DNA from: Anabaena cylindrica PCC 7122
GTDB taxonomy: Bacteria; Cyanobacteriota; Cyanobacteriia; Cyanobacteriales; Nostocaceae
Direction: 5' to 3'
Length of the DNA stretch: 64,000 nucleotides
Assembly (NCBI RefSeq): GCF_000317695.1
Contig: NC_019771.1
Span: 682,001-746,000 of the forward strand
Shown: piece by piece, positions 48,259 to 57,351 of the stretch
Layout of the letters: each line of letters starts with the position of its first letter
Numbering within the stretch: the stretch's first letter is position 1
Made by a program: the position numbers and the translations under genes
Notes under the pieces: model-generated
Told to the model about the DNA's origin: nothing
Databases searched by the model: none
Seen by the model: only the letters and a program-made list of their open reading frames with translations

Positions 48259-50007
48259 ATGCTAACCGACCCCAATTTAAAATCAAAAGTAGACCTACTG
48301 TGGGATAAACTCTGGACAGGAGGCTTATCCAACCCAATGGATGCTATCGAACAATTCTCATTTCTCCTCTTCCTCAAACGCTTAGACGAAACCGAAGATT
48401 TAAACGAACGTCAAGCCAAACGCCGCAAAGAAGATTATCAGCCCAAAATTCCCGCAGAAATGCGTTGGCGAAATTGGACACAGAAGAAAGCCGAGGATGC
48501 TTTAAATCATGTCAAAAATAAAGTTTTCCCCTGGTTGAAAGAAATGGGTAATTCTGACAACGAGGAAGAAAATGAGGAAGGAAACAAGCAAGAAACTAAT
48601 GAAGATAAAAGTTCCTTTAGTGAGTATATGCAAACTGCGGAATTTAAGATTAATAAACCCAGTTTGTTAATTGAGGCTTGTAAATCAATTGATGAAATGA
48701 AAATCTCTGAACAAAATCAAGATGTTCAGGGTGATTTATATGAGTATTTATTAAATAAATTAAGTATTGCTGGACGCAATGGCCAGTTTAGAACTCCCCG
48801 CCATATTATTCGCATGATGGTGGAAATGGTAGAACCTAAACCTACTGATAGAATTGGTGATTTAGCGGCGGGTACTTGTGGTTTTCCCGTTAATGCTTAT
48901 CAATATATTTTAGAAAAAAACACCAGTCCAGAAATATTATTTGACGAAAAAGGTAATAAACATTTAGTTGGTGATTTACTCACACCTGAAGAATCAGAAT
49001 TTCTGCAAACGGAGGCGTTTACAGCTTATGATAATGATTCGGGAATGACGATGTTACGCATCGGTTCTATGAATTTCATGCTGCATGGTATTGAACAGCC
49101 TCGGTTTTTTGCTAAAGATACCCTTTCTAAAAGGTTTGATGATGAAAATACCCTCGATTTAGTGTTAATGAATCCACCTTTTAAGGGTGCGGTTGATGCG
49201 GCAGATGTACATCCCAAATTGGCAGGTTTAAGCAAAAAATCCGAGTTATTATTTCTGCACTTGATTTTGCGGGTTTTAGATATGGGTGGGAGATGTGCAG
49301 TTATTGTCCCGGATGGGGTGCTGTTTGGTTCTAGTAAAGCGCACGTCGAGATTCGCAAAAAGATTATAGAAGAAAATCGCTTGGATGGGGTGGTTTCTAT
49401 GCCTAGCGGGGTGTTTAAACCTTATGCGGGGGTATCTACTGCGGTGCTGCTGTTTACTCGTGGGGGAACGACTGACCGCGTTTGGTTCTATGATATGGAG
49501 CATGATGGCTTTTCTCTGGATGATAAGCGTCAACCTGTGACTGAAAACGATATTCCTGATATTTTGGATTGTTGGCAAAATCGGTTTAATGCTGATGTTA
49601 CTCAACAAAATGAGGAACGTTTAGCGGAGTTAAAAAAGCAAATTGCACCTTTAAAAGCGGAACGTTTGTTATTACATAAGGAAATTAATCGGTTAAGTTT
49701 TGAAAATGCTGTTGCACCGGCTGATGATGAAGCAACTAGTCAGGCTTTGGAAACGGATAAACAAAAGTTGGCGTTATTACATGAAAAAATCTCACCGTTG
49801 CAAAATGAAATTAATCGCCTGAATCGTCAATTTTGGGTGACTAAGGCGCAGGTAAGGGGGAATAAATATGATTTATCTGCTAGTCGTTATCGTCAGGTGG
49901 AACAGGATGAGGTTTTTTATGATGTTCCCCAGGTGACGTTAGAAAGGTTGTTGAAGTTGGAGGATGTTATGGGTGCTGAGGTGCGAGAATTGGAGATATT
50001 GTTATAA
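48259..50007 (+). CDS. hsdM: type I restriction-modification methyltransferase HsdM (CAST-borne)
   Basis: This 582-residue N6-adenine methyltransferase has an N-terminal helical domain (about 1-170) with an acidic insert (about 93-120), AdoMet motif I GDLAAGTCGFPVNAYQ (about 198), and catalytic NPPFKGA (about 303). A coiled coil (about 455-530, alternating Lys/Glu/Leu) near the C-terminus is unusual compared with short HsdM and may replace part of HsdS contacts. It belongs with the CAST hsdR and hsdS. Confidence 0.93.
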   Translation: MLTDPNLKSKVDLLWDKLWTGGLSNPMDAIEQFSFLLFLKRLDETEDLNERQAKRRKEDYQPKIPAEMRWRNWTQKKAEDALNHVKNKVFPWLKEMGNSDNEEENEEGNKQETNEDKSSFSEYMQTAEFKINKPSLLIEACKSIDEMKISEQNQDVQGDLYEYLLNKLSIAGRNGQFRTPRHIIRMMVEMVEPKPTDRIGDLAAGTCGFPVNAYQYILEKNTSPEILFDEKGNKHLVGDLLTPEESEFLQTEAFTAYDNDSGMTMLRIGSMNFMLHGIEQPRFFAKDTLSKRFDDENTLDLVLMNPPFKGAVDAADVHPKLAGLSKKSELLFLHLILRVLDMGGRCAVIVPDGVLFGSSKAHVEIRKKIIEENRLDGVVSMPSGVFKPYAGVSTAVLLFTRGGTTDRVWFYDMEHDGFSLDDKRQPVTENDIPDILDCWQNRFNADVTQQNEERLAELKKQIAPLKAERLLLHKEINRLSFENAVAPADDEATSQALETDKQKLALLHEKISPLQNEINRLNRQFWVTKAQVRGNKYDLSASRYRQVEQDEVFYDVPQVTLERLLKLEDVMGAEVRELEILL

Positions 50008-50089
50008 ATGTATTGGTTTAACTGTTTTGTTAGTTAGCCACCTATATTTAGAATTGAACACCTGATCATTTAGTATAACTAAGCATTCA

Positions 50090-51454
50090 ATGTTAATAGA
50101 TAAACAGAAAATATTACCTCATGGTTGGTCTTATGTAACACTGCAAAATGTATGTGACATTATAGGAGGAAGTCAGCCGCCTAAAGAATGTTTTGTCTAT
50201 GAACCTAAACCTGGCTATATTAGACTAATTCAGATACAAGATTACAAATCTGACAAAAATAAAACTTACATTCCAGAAGCACTTGCTAAAAGATTTTGCA
50301 CAGAAGATGACATAATGATAGGGCGATATGGACCTCCAATATTTCAAATACTAAGAGGACTTAAAGGATCGTATAATGTCGCTTTAATGAAGGCTAATCC
50401 CAAAAATGACAAAGTTCTTAATAAGGGATATCTTTATTATTTTCTCCAAAATCAAACACTGCTGAATTATATAATATCTAATTCTTCACGAACTGCTGGA
50501 CAAGATGGTGTAAGAAAAGAGTTATTAGACGAATATCCAATTCCCCTCCCACCATTACCAGAACAAAAGCGAATTGCAGTAATATTGGAAAAATGCGATC
50601 GCTTGCGTCGAACCCGTCGTTACTCCATACAACTCAGCGAAACCTTCCTCCAATCCGTCTTTCTGGAAATGTTTGGCGATCCTGCAACTAATCCAATGGG
50701 TTGGGATAAAAGCTTTTTAGAACAAATTAGTGAAGTGCAAGGTGGAATTCAACTTAGTCAAAAAAGAGAAAATCTACCGCTTAAATTGCCATACCTTAGA
50801 GTTGCTAATGTTTATAGAAATAAACTTGAACTATCGGAAATAAAAACTATAAGTTTAACAGAAAATGAATTTAGACGTGTCAAACTACAAAAAAATGACA
50901 TTTTAATTGTTGAAGGTCATGGAAATACTGAAGAAATTGGAAGATGTGCAGTTTGGAATGGCTCAATAGAAAATTGTGTGCATCAAAATCATTTAATTCG
51001 TGTGCGTGTAAATCCTAAAATTATTAACAGTGCATATCTAAGTTACTATATAAATAATTCGGGCGGTCGGAAATACTTTCATAATTCAAGTAATACAACA
51101 AGTGGATTAAATACTATTAGCACTGGCATCGTAAAACAGTGTATTGTTCCTCTCCCCCCTCTCCCACTTCAAGAAAAATTTGCCCAAATAGTCCAAAAAC
51201 ATGATCGCTTTCGCACCCAACAACGAGAAGCAGAACGCCAAGCAGAACATTTATTTCAAACCCTGCTACATCGCGCCTTTCGTGGTGAACTCACATCCTC
51301 AGACTGCAACGATGTAGACATATCCGCATTATCCGCAGAAACTCACCCACAACAGCCAAAACCAAAATCTACAGATAAAGCGGAAAACTTTCCTATCCCA
51401 GCCACCCAGCGACAAACAAACGCGCTACAACTAACCTTACCAGGCTTAGAATAG
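50090..51454 (+). CDS. hsdS: type I specificity subunit HsdS (CAST-borne)
   Basis: In this 454-residue protein the two TRDs each end with the conserved PLPPLPEQKRIA and PLPPLPLQEKFAQI blocks; the central (about 165-200) and C-terminal (about 360-405) helices carry the SVFLEMFG and HRAFRGELT motifs. The TRDs bear no obvious resemblance to those of the HsdS at 26327, so the two systems should read different sites. It is the last of the hsd genes in the element; the C-terminal tail ends QLTLPGLE, much like the other HsdS. Confidence 0.9.
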   Translation: MLIDKQKILPHGWSYVTLQNVCDIIGGSQPPKECFVYEPKPGYIRLIQIQDYKSDKNKTYIPEALAKRFCTEDDIMIGRYGPPIFQILRGLKGSYNVALMKANPKNDKVLNKGYLYYFLQNQTLLNYIISNSSRTAGQDGVRKELLDEYPIPLPPLPEQKRIAVILEKCDRLRRTRRYSIQLSETFLQSVFLEMFGDPATNPMGWDKSFLEQISEVQGGIQLSQKRENLPLKLPYLRVANVYRNKLELSEIKTISLTENEFRRVKLQKNDILIVEGHGNTEEIGRCAVWNGSIENCVHQNHLIRVRVNPKIINSAYLSYYINNSGGRKYFHNSSNTTSGLNTISTGIVKQCIVPLPPLPLQEKFAQIVQKHDRFRTQQREAERQAEHLFQTLLHRAFRGELTSSDCNDVDISALSAETHPQQPKPKSTDKAENFPIPATQRQTNALQLTLPGLE

Positions 51455-51546
51455 CCAGGTTAGTAAATGCTAACTCAGTTACCCTTCTGGAAAATCTTAT
51501 ATAAGAGTCGCAAAATACGACTTATATTCCAACCACATCAAAAAAG

Positions 51547-51843
51547 GTGATAGACAGTAAGCCGCTTTCAACCCAATATATTAACGACGTACTCAGTAGA
51601 CAACCTTTGGAGCCGCTAGAATATTGCCAACGTTGGGTGGAAATACCCCCAGAGGAACGAGGCTATCGCAAAGCCTGTATTGCTGCTCTAGCAGAAGCCA
51701 CAGCTTTAAGTCCGCGTACCATCAACGATTGGGGAGCAAACTTTGAAAGACGGCCAGATCATGTTCTCCATGTTCTGAGAATGGCGGATATGCTCAACCA
51801 GATCCGGAAAATTGTCTTACCCCCTGATTATCCACAAAAATAG
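51547..51843 (+). CDS. small HTH-like protein, first of two paralogs
   Basis: The 98-residue frame opens with GTG 51547. The core QPLEPLEYCQRWVEI, GYRKACIAALAEA, LSPRTINDWGANFERRP and a final VLRMADMLNQI are shared with the next gene. ALAEATALSPRTINDWG reads as a helix-turn-helix with a recognition helix. This is a cyanobacterial family seen, from memory, with unknown function. It follows hsdS by 92 bp. Confidence 0.65.
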   Translation: MIDSKPLSTQYINDVLSRQPLEPLEYCQRWVEIPPEERGYRKACIAALAEATALSPRTINDWGANFERRPDHVLHVLRMADMLNQIRKIVLPPDYPQK

Positions 51844-51924
51844 TTTAGTCGTAAATCACGAGTAAAAGACTGGTGTTATCGGTAGAAATTTCTTAATCTA
51901 GAAACTATCGTATCAGACTGCTGC

Positions 51925-52251
51925 TTGAGTCCCAGATTGCTTGTGAGACTTTCCCCCAATCCAGAAGAGCAGAGGATTGACACCATACGTCACCTGCCCT
52001 TGGAGCCAATGGAGTATTGTCAAAGGTGGGTAGATGTTGACCCCTCAAGAGGTTATCGTAAAGCTTGTATTCATGCTCTAGCCAAAGCCACAGGGTTAAG
52101 TCCGCACACCATCAAAGACTGGGGAACAAACTTTGATAGACGGCCGCATTATGTTCCCTTCCTATTGCGGCAGGCCGATTTACTTAATCAATTTAAACAA
52201 CTCGTTATTACTCAACAAATAATTCTACCGCCCAACTTTCCTACTAATTGA
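51925..52251 (+). CDS. small HTH-like protein, second paralog
   Basis: The 108-residue frame opens with TTG 51925; GTG 51943 is another candidate start. It shares with the previous gene LPLEPMEYCQRWV, GYRKACIHALAKATGLSP, TIKDWGTNFDRRP and a C-terminal LLNQ-containing helix, with a longer tail. Tandem duplication is clear. It lies between the hsd operon and the GmrSD gene, where a regulator or antitoxin-like partner would be plausible, but that is inference. Confidence 0.65.
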   Translation: MSPRLLVRLSPNPEEQRIDTIRHLPLEPMEYCQRWVDVDPSRGYRKACIHALAKATGLSPHTIKDWGTNFDRRPHYVPFLLRQADLLNQFKQLVITQQIILPPNFPTN

Positions 52252-52424
52252 TCGTGAGTTACGAGTAACTCATCCTAAAACCTCTTGCTCTAGCAGTAAG
52301 AGGAAGATTATTGTGACATAAATCTCTATTAAATCGCCGAAAAATAAACAACATTTTTTTAGCTCACAATTGCTTGCACTTAGCTATATCTATTTAAATT
52401 TCTGTCCTTGCAGCGTATACACAA

Positions 52425-54296
52425 ATGATCATCACCTCAGAGCCGCCAATGCACTCTATCAGCACCTTTGATATTACCAAATATCCTTTATTCGACTTAT
52501 TAAAAGATGTAAAAACTGGACGCATCCAACTGCCAGACTTTCAGAGAGATTGGGTTTGGGATGATGCTCGTGTGCGTCGTCTGCTTGCCAGTATTTCCCT
52601 AGCTTACCCCATTGGAGCAGTCATGATGCTGCAACAAAGCAACCAGCAAGGACAATTTAAACCCCGGCTTATCAACAACGTTAAAAAACCACAAAATCAT
52701 AGTCCCAATCTCTTGATTCTCGATGGACAGCAACGCCTGACTACCTTGTTTATGGTGCTACTTTCAGAGCAACCTGTGATTATTAAAGATCAAAAAAGCC
52801 AAAAATTGATTAAAAAATGGTATTACCTCGATATTGCCAAATGCCTAGATTATAACAGCGAGCGACGCAGTGCCATTCTCGCCTTCTCAGAATCAAAACA
52901 ACTGAGAAGTTTCGGCGGTGAAATCATTGATTGTTCCACCCCAGAAAAAGAATATGAAGCTGGACTTTTCCCCTTATCAAAAATCTTCTTCTTCTCAGAA
53001 TGGCGAAGTAAATATTCCAAATATTGGCAATATGATCCTCAAAAACTAGAACTAATAGACACCTTAGAACTAGAAGTCCTGAAAAAATTTGAGCATTATC
53101 AAATTCCAGTCATCCAACTGCGGGATTCCTTACCAAAAGAAGCGGTTTGTCAAGTATTTGAAGATACCAACACCTCCGGCTGTGATCTCAACTTCTTCGA
53201 TTTAATGAGTTCCAGCTACTGCGCTAACGACTTCAGCCTGCGAGATGATTGGAAATTACGGGAAGCTCAATTTCAGCAATTTAAAGTCCTGCGCTTAGTT
53301 CGTAACACCGACTTTTTGCAAACGGTAGCTTTATTAGCTGGCTATGCACGGAGAATGGAAGCTATCAAGAAAGGCAGCAATTTAGAAAAATTACCTGCGG
53401 TTTCCTGTGGCCGCTCAGATGTTTTAAAAATTTCCATCACAGAATATTCTCATTGGGCGAATAAAGTCACTGCCGGCTTTGAAGAAGCAGCCAGATTCCT
53501 GCATGGGCAGAAAATCTTTGATGCCACAGATTTAGGTTATCCCATTCAAATAGTTGCCTTAGCCGCAATTTTAACTGTATTAGGCGAAAAATCCCGTTCT
53601 GTAAAATCTCGCTCCATGCTAGAACGTTGGTTTTGGTGCGGAATGTTTGGAGAGATGTACACAGGTTGGCACGAAACCCGCACAGGAAAAGATTTAGTAG
53701 AAATACCTTTGTGGCTAAAACATGGAGATTCGCTCCCTTCCACAATTCGGGAAGCTAATTTCACTCATGAACGTTTGCTAACTGTAAGAAAGCGTTATGG
53801 TGCAGTTTATCAAGGTTTATCAGCACTCCTGCGACTTTCTGGCGCAATTGATTGGATTACCGGCGAAGAAATCAATGATGTGCTTTATTTCGAGGAAAAG
53901 ATAGATTCTCATCATATCTTCCCTGTCGCCTGGTGCAGAAAACAAGGCATAGATCCCAAAAAATATAACTGCTTAGTGAATCGCACTCCCTTGAGTGCCA
54001 AAACTAACAAAAAAATTGGCAGTAAAGCACCTTCAGTCTACCTCAAAGAACTAGAGATGTCCGGTATCTCACCACAGAGATTGGACGAAATCTTGCTGTC
54101 TCATGTCATAGATCCAGAAACTTTACGGAGAGATGACTTTGATGACTTTTTTCAAGCGCGAAGCAAAGCGTTATTAGAGTTAATTGGTCAGGCGATGGGT
54201 AAATGTTTAGATATGGAATACCTTGATGAATTTAGCCTTAAATATCACAACGGTTATGCCAGTCCTATCCTTCCAGAAACTTTGTTGAGAAATTAG
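52425..54296 (+). CDS. GmrSD-type restriction enzyme (DUF262 + HNH/DUF1524 fusion)
   Basis: The 623-residue protein has an N-terminal DUF262 (GmrS-like ParB-fold NTPase) with YPLFDLLKDVKTGRIQLPDFQRDWVW and LILDGQQRLTTLF, a helical middle, and a C-terminal DUF1524/HNH nuclease with KIDSHHIFPVAWC and YNCLVNRTPLSAKTNKKIG. Fused GmrSD proteins cleave glucosylated or otherwise modified phage DNA, so this gene complements the type I system, which is weak against modified DNA. It is the last cargo gene before cas12k. ATG 52425 or ATG 52449 could be the start. Confidence 0.88.
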   Translation: MIITSEPPMHSISTFDITKYPLFDLLKDVKTGRIQLPDFQRDWVWDDARVRRLLASISLAYPIGAVMMLQQSNQQGQFKPRLINNVKKPQNHSPNLLILDGQQRLTTLFMVLLSEQPVIIKDQKSQKLIKKWYYLDIAKCLDYNSERRSAILAFSESKQLRSFGGEIIDCSTPEKEYEAGLFPLSKIFFFSEWRSKYSKYWQYDPQKLELIDTLELEVLKKFEHYQIPVIQLRDSLPKEAVCQVFEDTNTSGCDLNFFDLMSSSYCANDFSLRDDWKLREAQFQQFKVLRLVRNTDFLQTVALLAGYARRMEAIKKGSNLEKLPAVSCGRSDVLKISITEYSHWANKVTAGFEEAARFLHGQKIFDATDLGYPIQIVALAAILTVLGEKSRSVKSRSMLERWFWCGMFGEMYTGWHETRTGKDLVEIPLWLKHGDSLPSTIREANFTHERLLTVRKRYGAVYQGLSALLRLSGAIDWITGEEINDVLYFEEKIDSHHIFPVAWCRKQGIDPKKYNCLVNRTPLSAKTNKKIGSKAPSVYLKELEMSGISPQRLDEILLSHVIDPETLRRDDFDDFFQARSKALLELIGQAMGKCLDMEYLDEFSLKYHNGYASPILPETLLRN

Positions 54297-54832
54297 GTGT
54301 AGTCTTCAGCATTTGCCATTTCTTTCATTGATTGATTAATTTATCTAATAGTTGAAGATTATAAAAGTGACAATATAACAAAATATTACAATTAATAAGA
54401 GAAACTTTCCTTTTACGTAAACTCACATTCATAAACTACGGTATTAATGTGTGTAAAAAAAATTGTATCTCCCATATTTTTTATTCCAAAGAAGTAACAA
54501 TATACTACAGTCATAAGCCATGATATACAAGCAAAGTAATGTTTGGAAAGATTAATTTATATACTGATAATTCAATGTAGTATATATGATAAAAATATCT
54601 TAACTAGCAATTAAAATTAATTTTTTATGCTAAATTTAAAAAATGATATTAAACAAAAACTTTTGATGCAAGTACATAATTTCTCAAGTTGATCAATTAT
54701 CTAGATATAGCAACATTTTTTAAGTTTTTTGAATAGATTATTTTTGGGAATTATTAGTAATATTTGAATAGCGATTATTTGTTTATATAAAATGAATACT
54801 CAAAATCTACACCAAAAAGTTAAAAATTAACT
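54297..54832. other. AT-rich gap upstream of cas12k
   Basis: This 536-bp stretch is strongly AT-rich and holds no gene on either strand. I looked for a MerR-type (CvkR-like) or other small repressor gene, which many V-K elements carry next to cas12k, and found none. It presumably contains the cas12k promoter. Confidence 0.6.
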
Positions 54833-54940
54833 ATGTTAGACCAAGATGAGTTTAGATTATGGTGTCGCCGCCTAAATTTTTCTGAATTAGCCCTAAATAC
54901 CATTGAAAAAATCAGATCCACAAAGCTGAGGACACCATGA
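54833..54940 (+). CDS. 35-codon ORF overlapping the cas12k start (possible TnsA-like remnant)
   Basis: The frame opens ATG 54833 and encodes 35 residues, beginning MLDQDEFRLWCRRLNFSE; its TGA stop overlaps the cas12k ATG as ATGA. This opening resembles the N-terminus I recall for cyanobacterial TnsA or TnsA-TnsB-type transposase proteins (pattern ML..EF..WC..L..SE...E.I..IR), but it ends before any catalytic part. The overlap suggests that translation of cas12k is coupled to it. It may be a decayed tnsA start retained as a leader. Similarity is from memory. Confidence 0.5.
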   Translation: MLDQDEFRLWCRRLNFSELALNTIEKIRSTKLRTP

Positions 54941-56865
54941 GCGTTATCACAATTCAATGTCGCTTGGTTGCTGAAGAAGACAGCCTCCGTCAACTATGGG
55001 AATTGATGAGTGAAAAAAATACACCATTCATCAATGAAATTTTGCTACAGATAGGAAAACACCCAGAATTTGAAACCTGGCTAGAAAAAGGTAGAATACC
55101 GGCTGAATTACTCAAAACACTGGGTAACTCCCTGAAAACTCAAGAACCTTTTACTGGACAACCTGGACGTTTTTACACCTCAGCGATTACTTTAGTGGAT
55201 TATCTGTATAAATCCTGGTTTGCTTTACAGAAACGCAGAAAGCAGCAAATAGAAGGGAAACAGCGTTGGCTAAAAATGCTCAAAAGTGATCAAGAACTTG
55301 AGCAAGAAAGTCAATCTAGCTTAGAAGTAATCCGTAATAAAGCCACTGAACTTTTTAGCAAATTTACCCCTCAGTCCGATAGCGAAGCGCTCCGTAGGAA
55401 TCAAAATGACAAACAGAAAAAGGTAAAAAAGACTAAAAAATCCACAAAACCGAAAACATCTTCAATTTTCAAAATTTTTTTAAGCACTTACGAAGAAGCG
55501 GAAGAACCTCTTACTCGTTGCGCTCTTGCATATCTACTCAAAAATAACTGTCAAATTAGTGAACTGGATGAAAACCCAGAAGAATTTACCAGAAATAAGC
55601 GCAGAAAAGAAATAGAAATTGAGCGATTAAAAGATCAACTCCAAAGTCGCATCCCCAAAGGTAGAGATTTGACAGGAGAAGAATGGTTAGAAACCTTAGA
55701 AATTGCCACCTTCAATGTTCCGCAAAATGAAAATGAAGCAAAAGCATGGCAAGCAGCACTTTTAAGAAAAACTGCTAATGTTCCCTTTCCTGTAGCTTAT
55801 GAATCTAACGAGGATATGACATGGTTAAAGAATGATAAAAATCGTCTCTTTGTACGGTTCAATGGCTTGGGAAAACTTACTTTTGAGATTTACTGCGATA
55901 AGCGTCATTTGCACTACTTCCAACGCTTTTTAGAGGATCAAGAAATTCTACGCAATAGTAAAAGGCAGCACTCAAGCAGTTTGTTTACTCTACGCTCAGG
56001 AAGAATAGCTTGGTTGCCAGGTGAAGAAAAAGGTGAACATTGGAAAGTAAATCAACTAAATTTTTATTGTTCTTTAGATACTCGAATGCTGACTACCGAA
56101 GGAACTCAACAGGTAGTTGAGGAGAAAGTTACAGCAATTACCGAAATTTTAAATAAAACAAAACAGAAAGATGATCTCAACGATAAACAACAAGCTTTTA
56201 TTACTCGTCAGCAATCAACACTAGCTCGAATTAATAACCCTTTTCCTCGTCCCAGTAAACCTAATTATCAAGGTAAATCTTCTATCCTCATAGGTGTTAG
56301 TTTTGGACTAGAAAAACCAGTCACAGTAGCAGTCGTAGATGTTGTTAAAAATAAAGTTATAGCTTATCGCAGTGTCAAACAACTACTTGGTGAAAACTAT
56401 AATCTTCTGAATCGTCAGCGACAACAACAGCAACGCCTATCTCACGAACGCCACAAAGCCCAAAAACAAAATGCACCCAACTCTTTTGGTGAATCTGAAT
56501 TAGGACAATATGTGGATAGATTGTTAGCAGATGCAATTATTGCGATCGCTAAAAAATATCAAGCTGGCAGTATAGTTTTACCCAAACTCCGCGATATGCG
56601 AGAGCAAATCAGCAGTGAAATTCAATCCAGAGCAGAAAATCAATGCCCTGGTTACAAAGAAGGCCAACAAAAATACGCCAAAGAATATCGAATAAACGTT
56701 CATCGCTGGAGTTATGGACGATTAATCGAGAGTATCAAATCCCAAGCAGCACAAGCTGGAATTGCAATTGAAACTGGAAAACAGTCAATCAGAGGCAGTC
56801 CACAAGAAAAAGCACGAGATTTAGCCGTCTTTACTTACCAAGAACGTCAAGCTGCGCTAATTTAG
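54937..56865 (+). CDS. cas12k: Cas12k, RuvC-inactive CRISPR effector of the CAST
   Basis: This 642-residue effector binds tracrRNA-crRNA and the target DNA and recruits TnsC/TniQ but does not cut. The split RuvC sites are degraded: motif I reads ILIGVSFGLEKP with Ser455 where Asp is expected, and motif II IVLPKLRDM with Pro549 where Glu is expected; the third region (SPQEKARDLAVF, about 620-631) is recognisable. There is a basic segment (about 157-175). Length and sequence match V-K effectors and, from memory, AcCas12k very closely. The start overlaps the 35-codon ORF (ATGA). Confidence 0.95.
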   Translation: MSVITIQCRLVAEEDSLRQLWELMSEKNTPFINEILLQIGKHPEFETWLEKGRIPAELLKTLGNSLKTQEPFTGQPGRFYTSAITLVDYLYKSWFALQKRRKQQIEGKQRWLKMLKSDQELEQESQSSLEVIRNKATELFSKFTPQSDSEALRRNQNDKQKKVKKTKKSTKPKTSSIFKIFLSTYEEAEEPLTRCALAYLLKNNCQISELDENPEEFTRNKRRKEIEIERLKDQLQSRIPKGRDLTGEEWLETLEIATFNVPQNENEAKAWQAALLRKTANVPFPVAYESNEDMTWLKNDKNRLFVRFNGLGKLTFEIYCDKRHLHYFQRFLEDQEILRNSKRQHSSSLFTLRSGRIAWLPGEEKGEHWKVNQLNFYCSLDTRMLTTEGTQQVVEEKVTAITEILNKTKQKDDLNDKQQAFITRQQSTLARINNPFPRPSKPNYQGKSSILIGVSFGLEKPVTVAVVDVVKNKVIAYRSVKQLLGENYNLLNRQRQQQQRLSHERHKAQKQNAPNSFGESELGQYVDRLLADAIIAIAKKYQAGSIVLPKLRDMREQISSEIQSRAENQCPGYKEGQQKYAKEYRINVHRWSYGRLIESIKSQAAQAGIAIETGKQSIRGSPQEKARDLAVFTYQERQAALI

Positions 56866-56899
56866 TTTACTAATCCGAACCTTGACAATATAATATGGA

Positions 56900-57164
56900 T
56901 ACAACAGCGCCGTAGTTCATGCTCCTTGGAGTCTCTGTACTATGAAAAATCTGGCTTAGTTTGGCAGTTGGAAGACTGTCATGCTTTCTGAGCCTGGTAG
57001 CTGCCCGCTTCTGATGCTGCTGTCGCAAGACAGGATAGGTGCGCTCCCAGCAATAAGGAGTAAGGCTTTTAGCCATAGTCGTTATTTATAACGATGTGGA
57101 TTTCCACAGTGGTGGCTACTGAATCACCCCCTTCGTCGGGGGAATCCTCCCAAATCTTTTTTTT
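56900..57164 (+). ncRNA. V-K tracrRNA
   Basis: The segment contains blocks I recall from the ShCAST tracrRNA: AGCGCCG, TTCATGCT, CTGGTAGCTGC, GACAGGATAGGTGCGCTCCC, AGCAATAAGG, GTGGCTACTGAATCACCCCC. The anti-repeat AATCCTCC (57143-57150) pairs with GGTGGGTT of the CRISPR repeat. A T8 run at 57157-57164 could end the transcript. A promoter is suggested by TATAAT at 56889-56894 with TTTACT 17 bp upstream. The start at about 56900 is an estimate. Confidence 0.88.
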
Positions 57165-57351
57165 GGCGAACCATAAGCGGGGTCAAAAACCCTGGGGATC
57201 TGCCAAAACCTTGAATCCCTTGTCCAGTATTTATTTGACTCATTTGAAGAGTGATGAATGTCCTCTATTGAGAGCAAAAAAACAGATTTTTTAACAGGTT
57301 TGCCAAAATCGCATCTGGAAACCTGTATTGGCAAGGGTCTAGACGGGCGCG

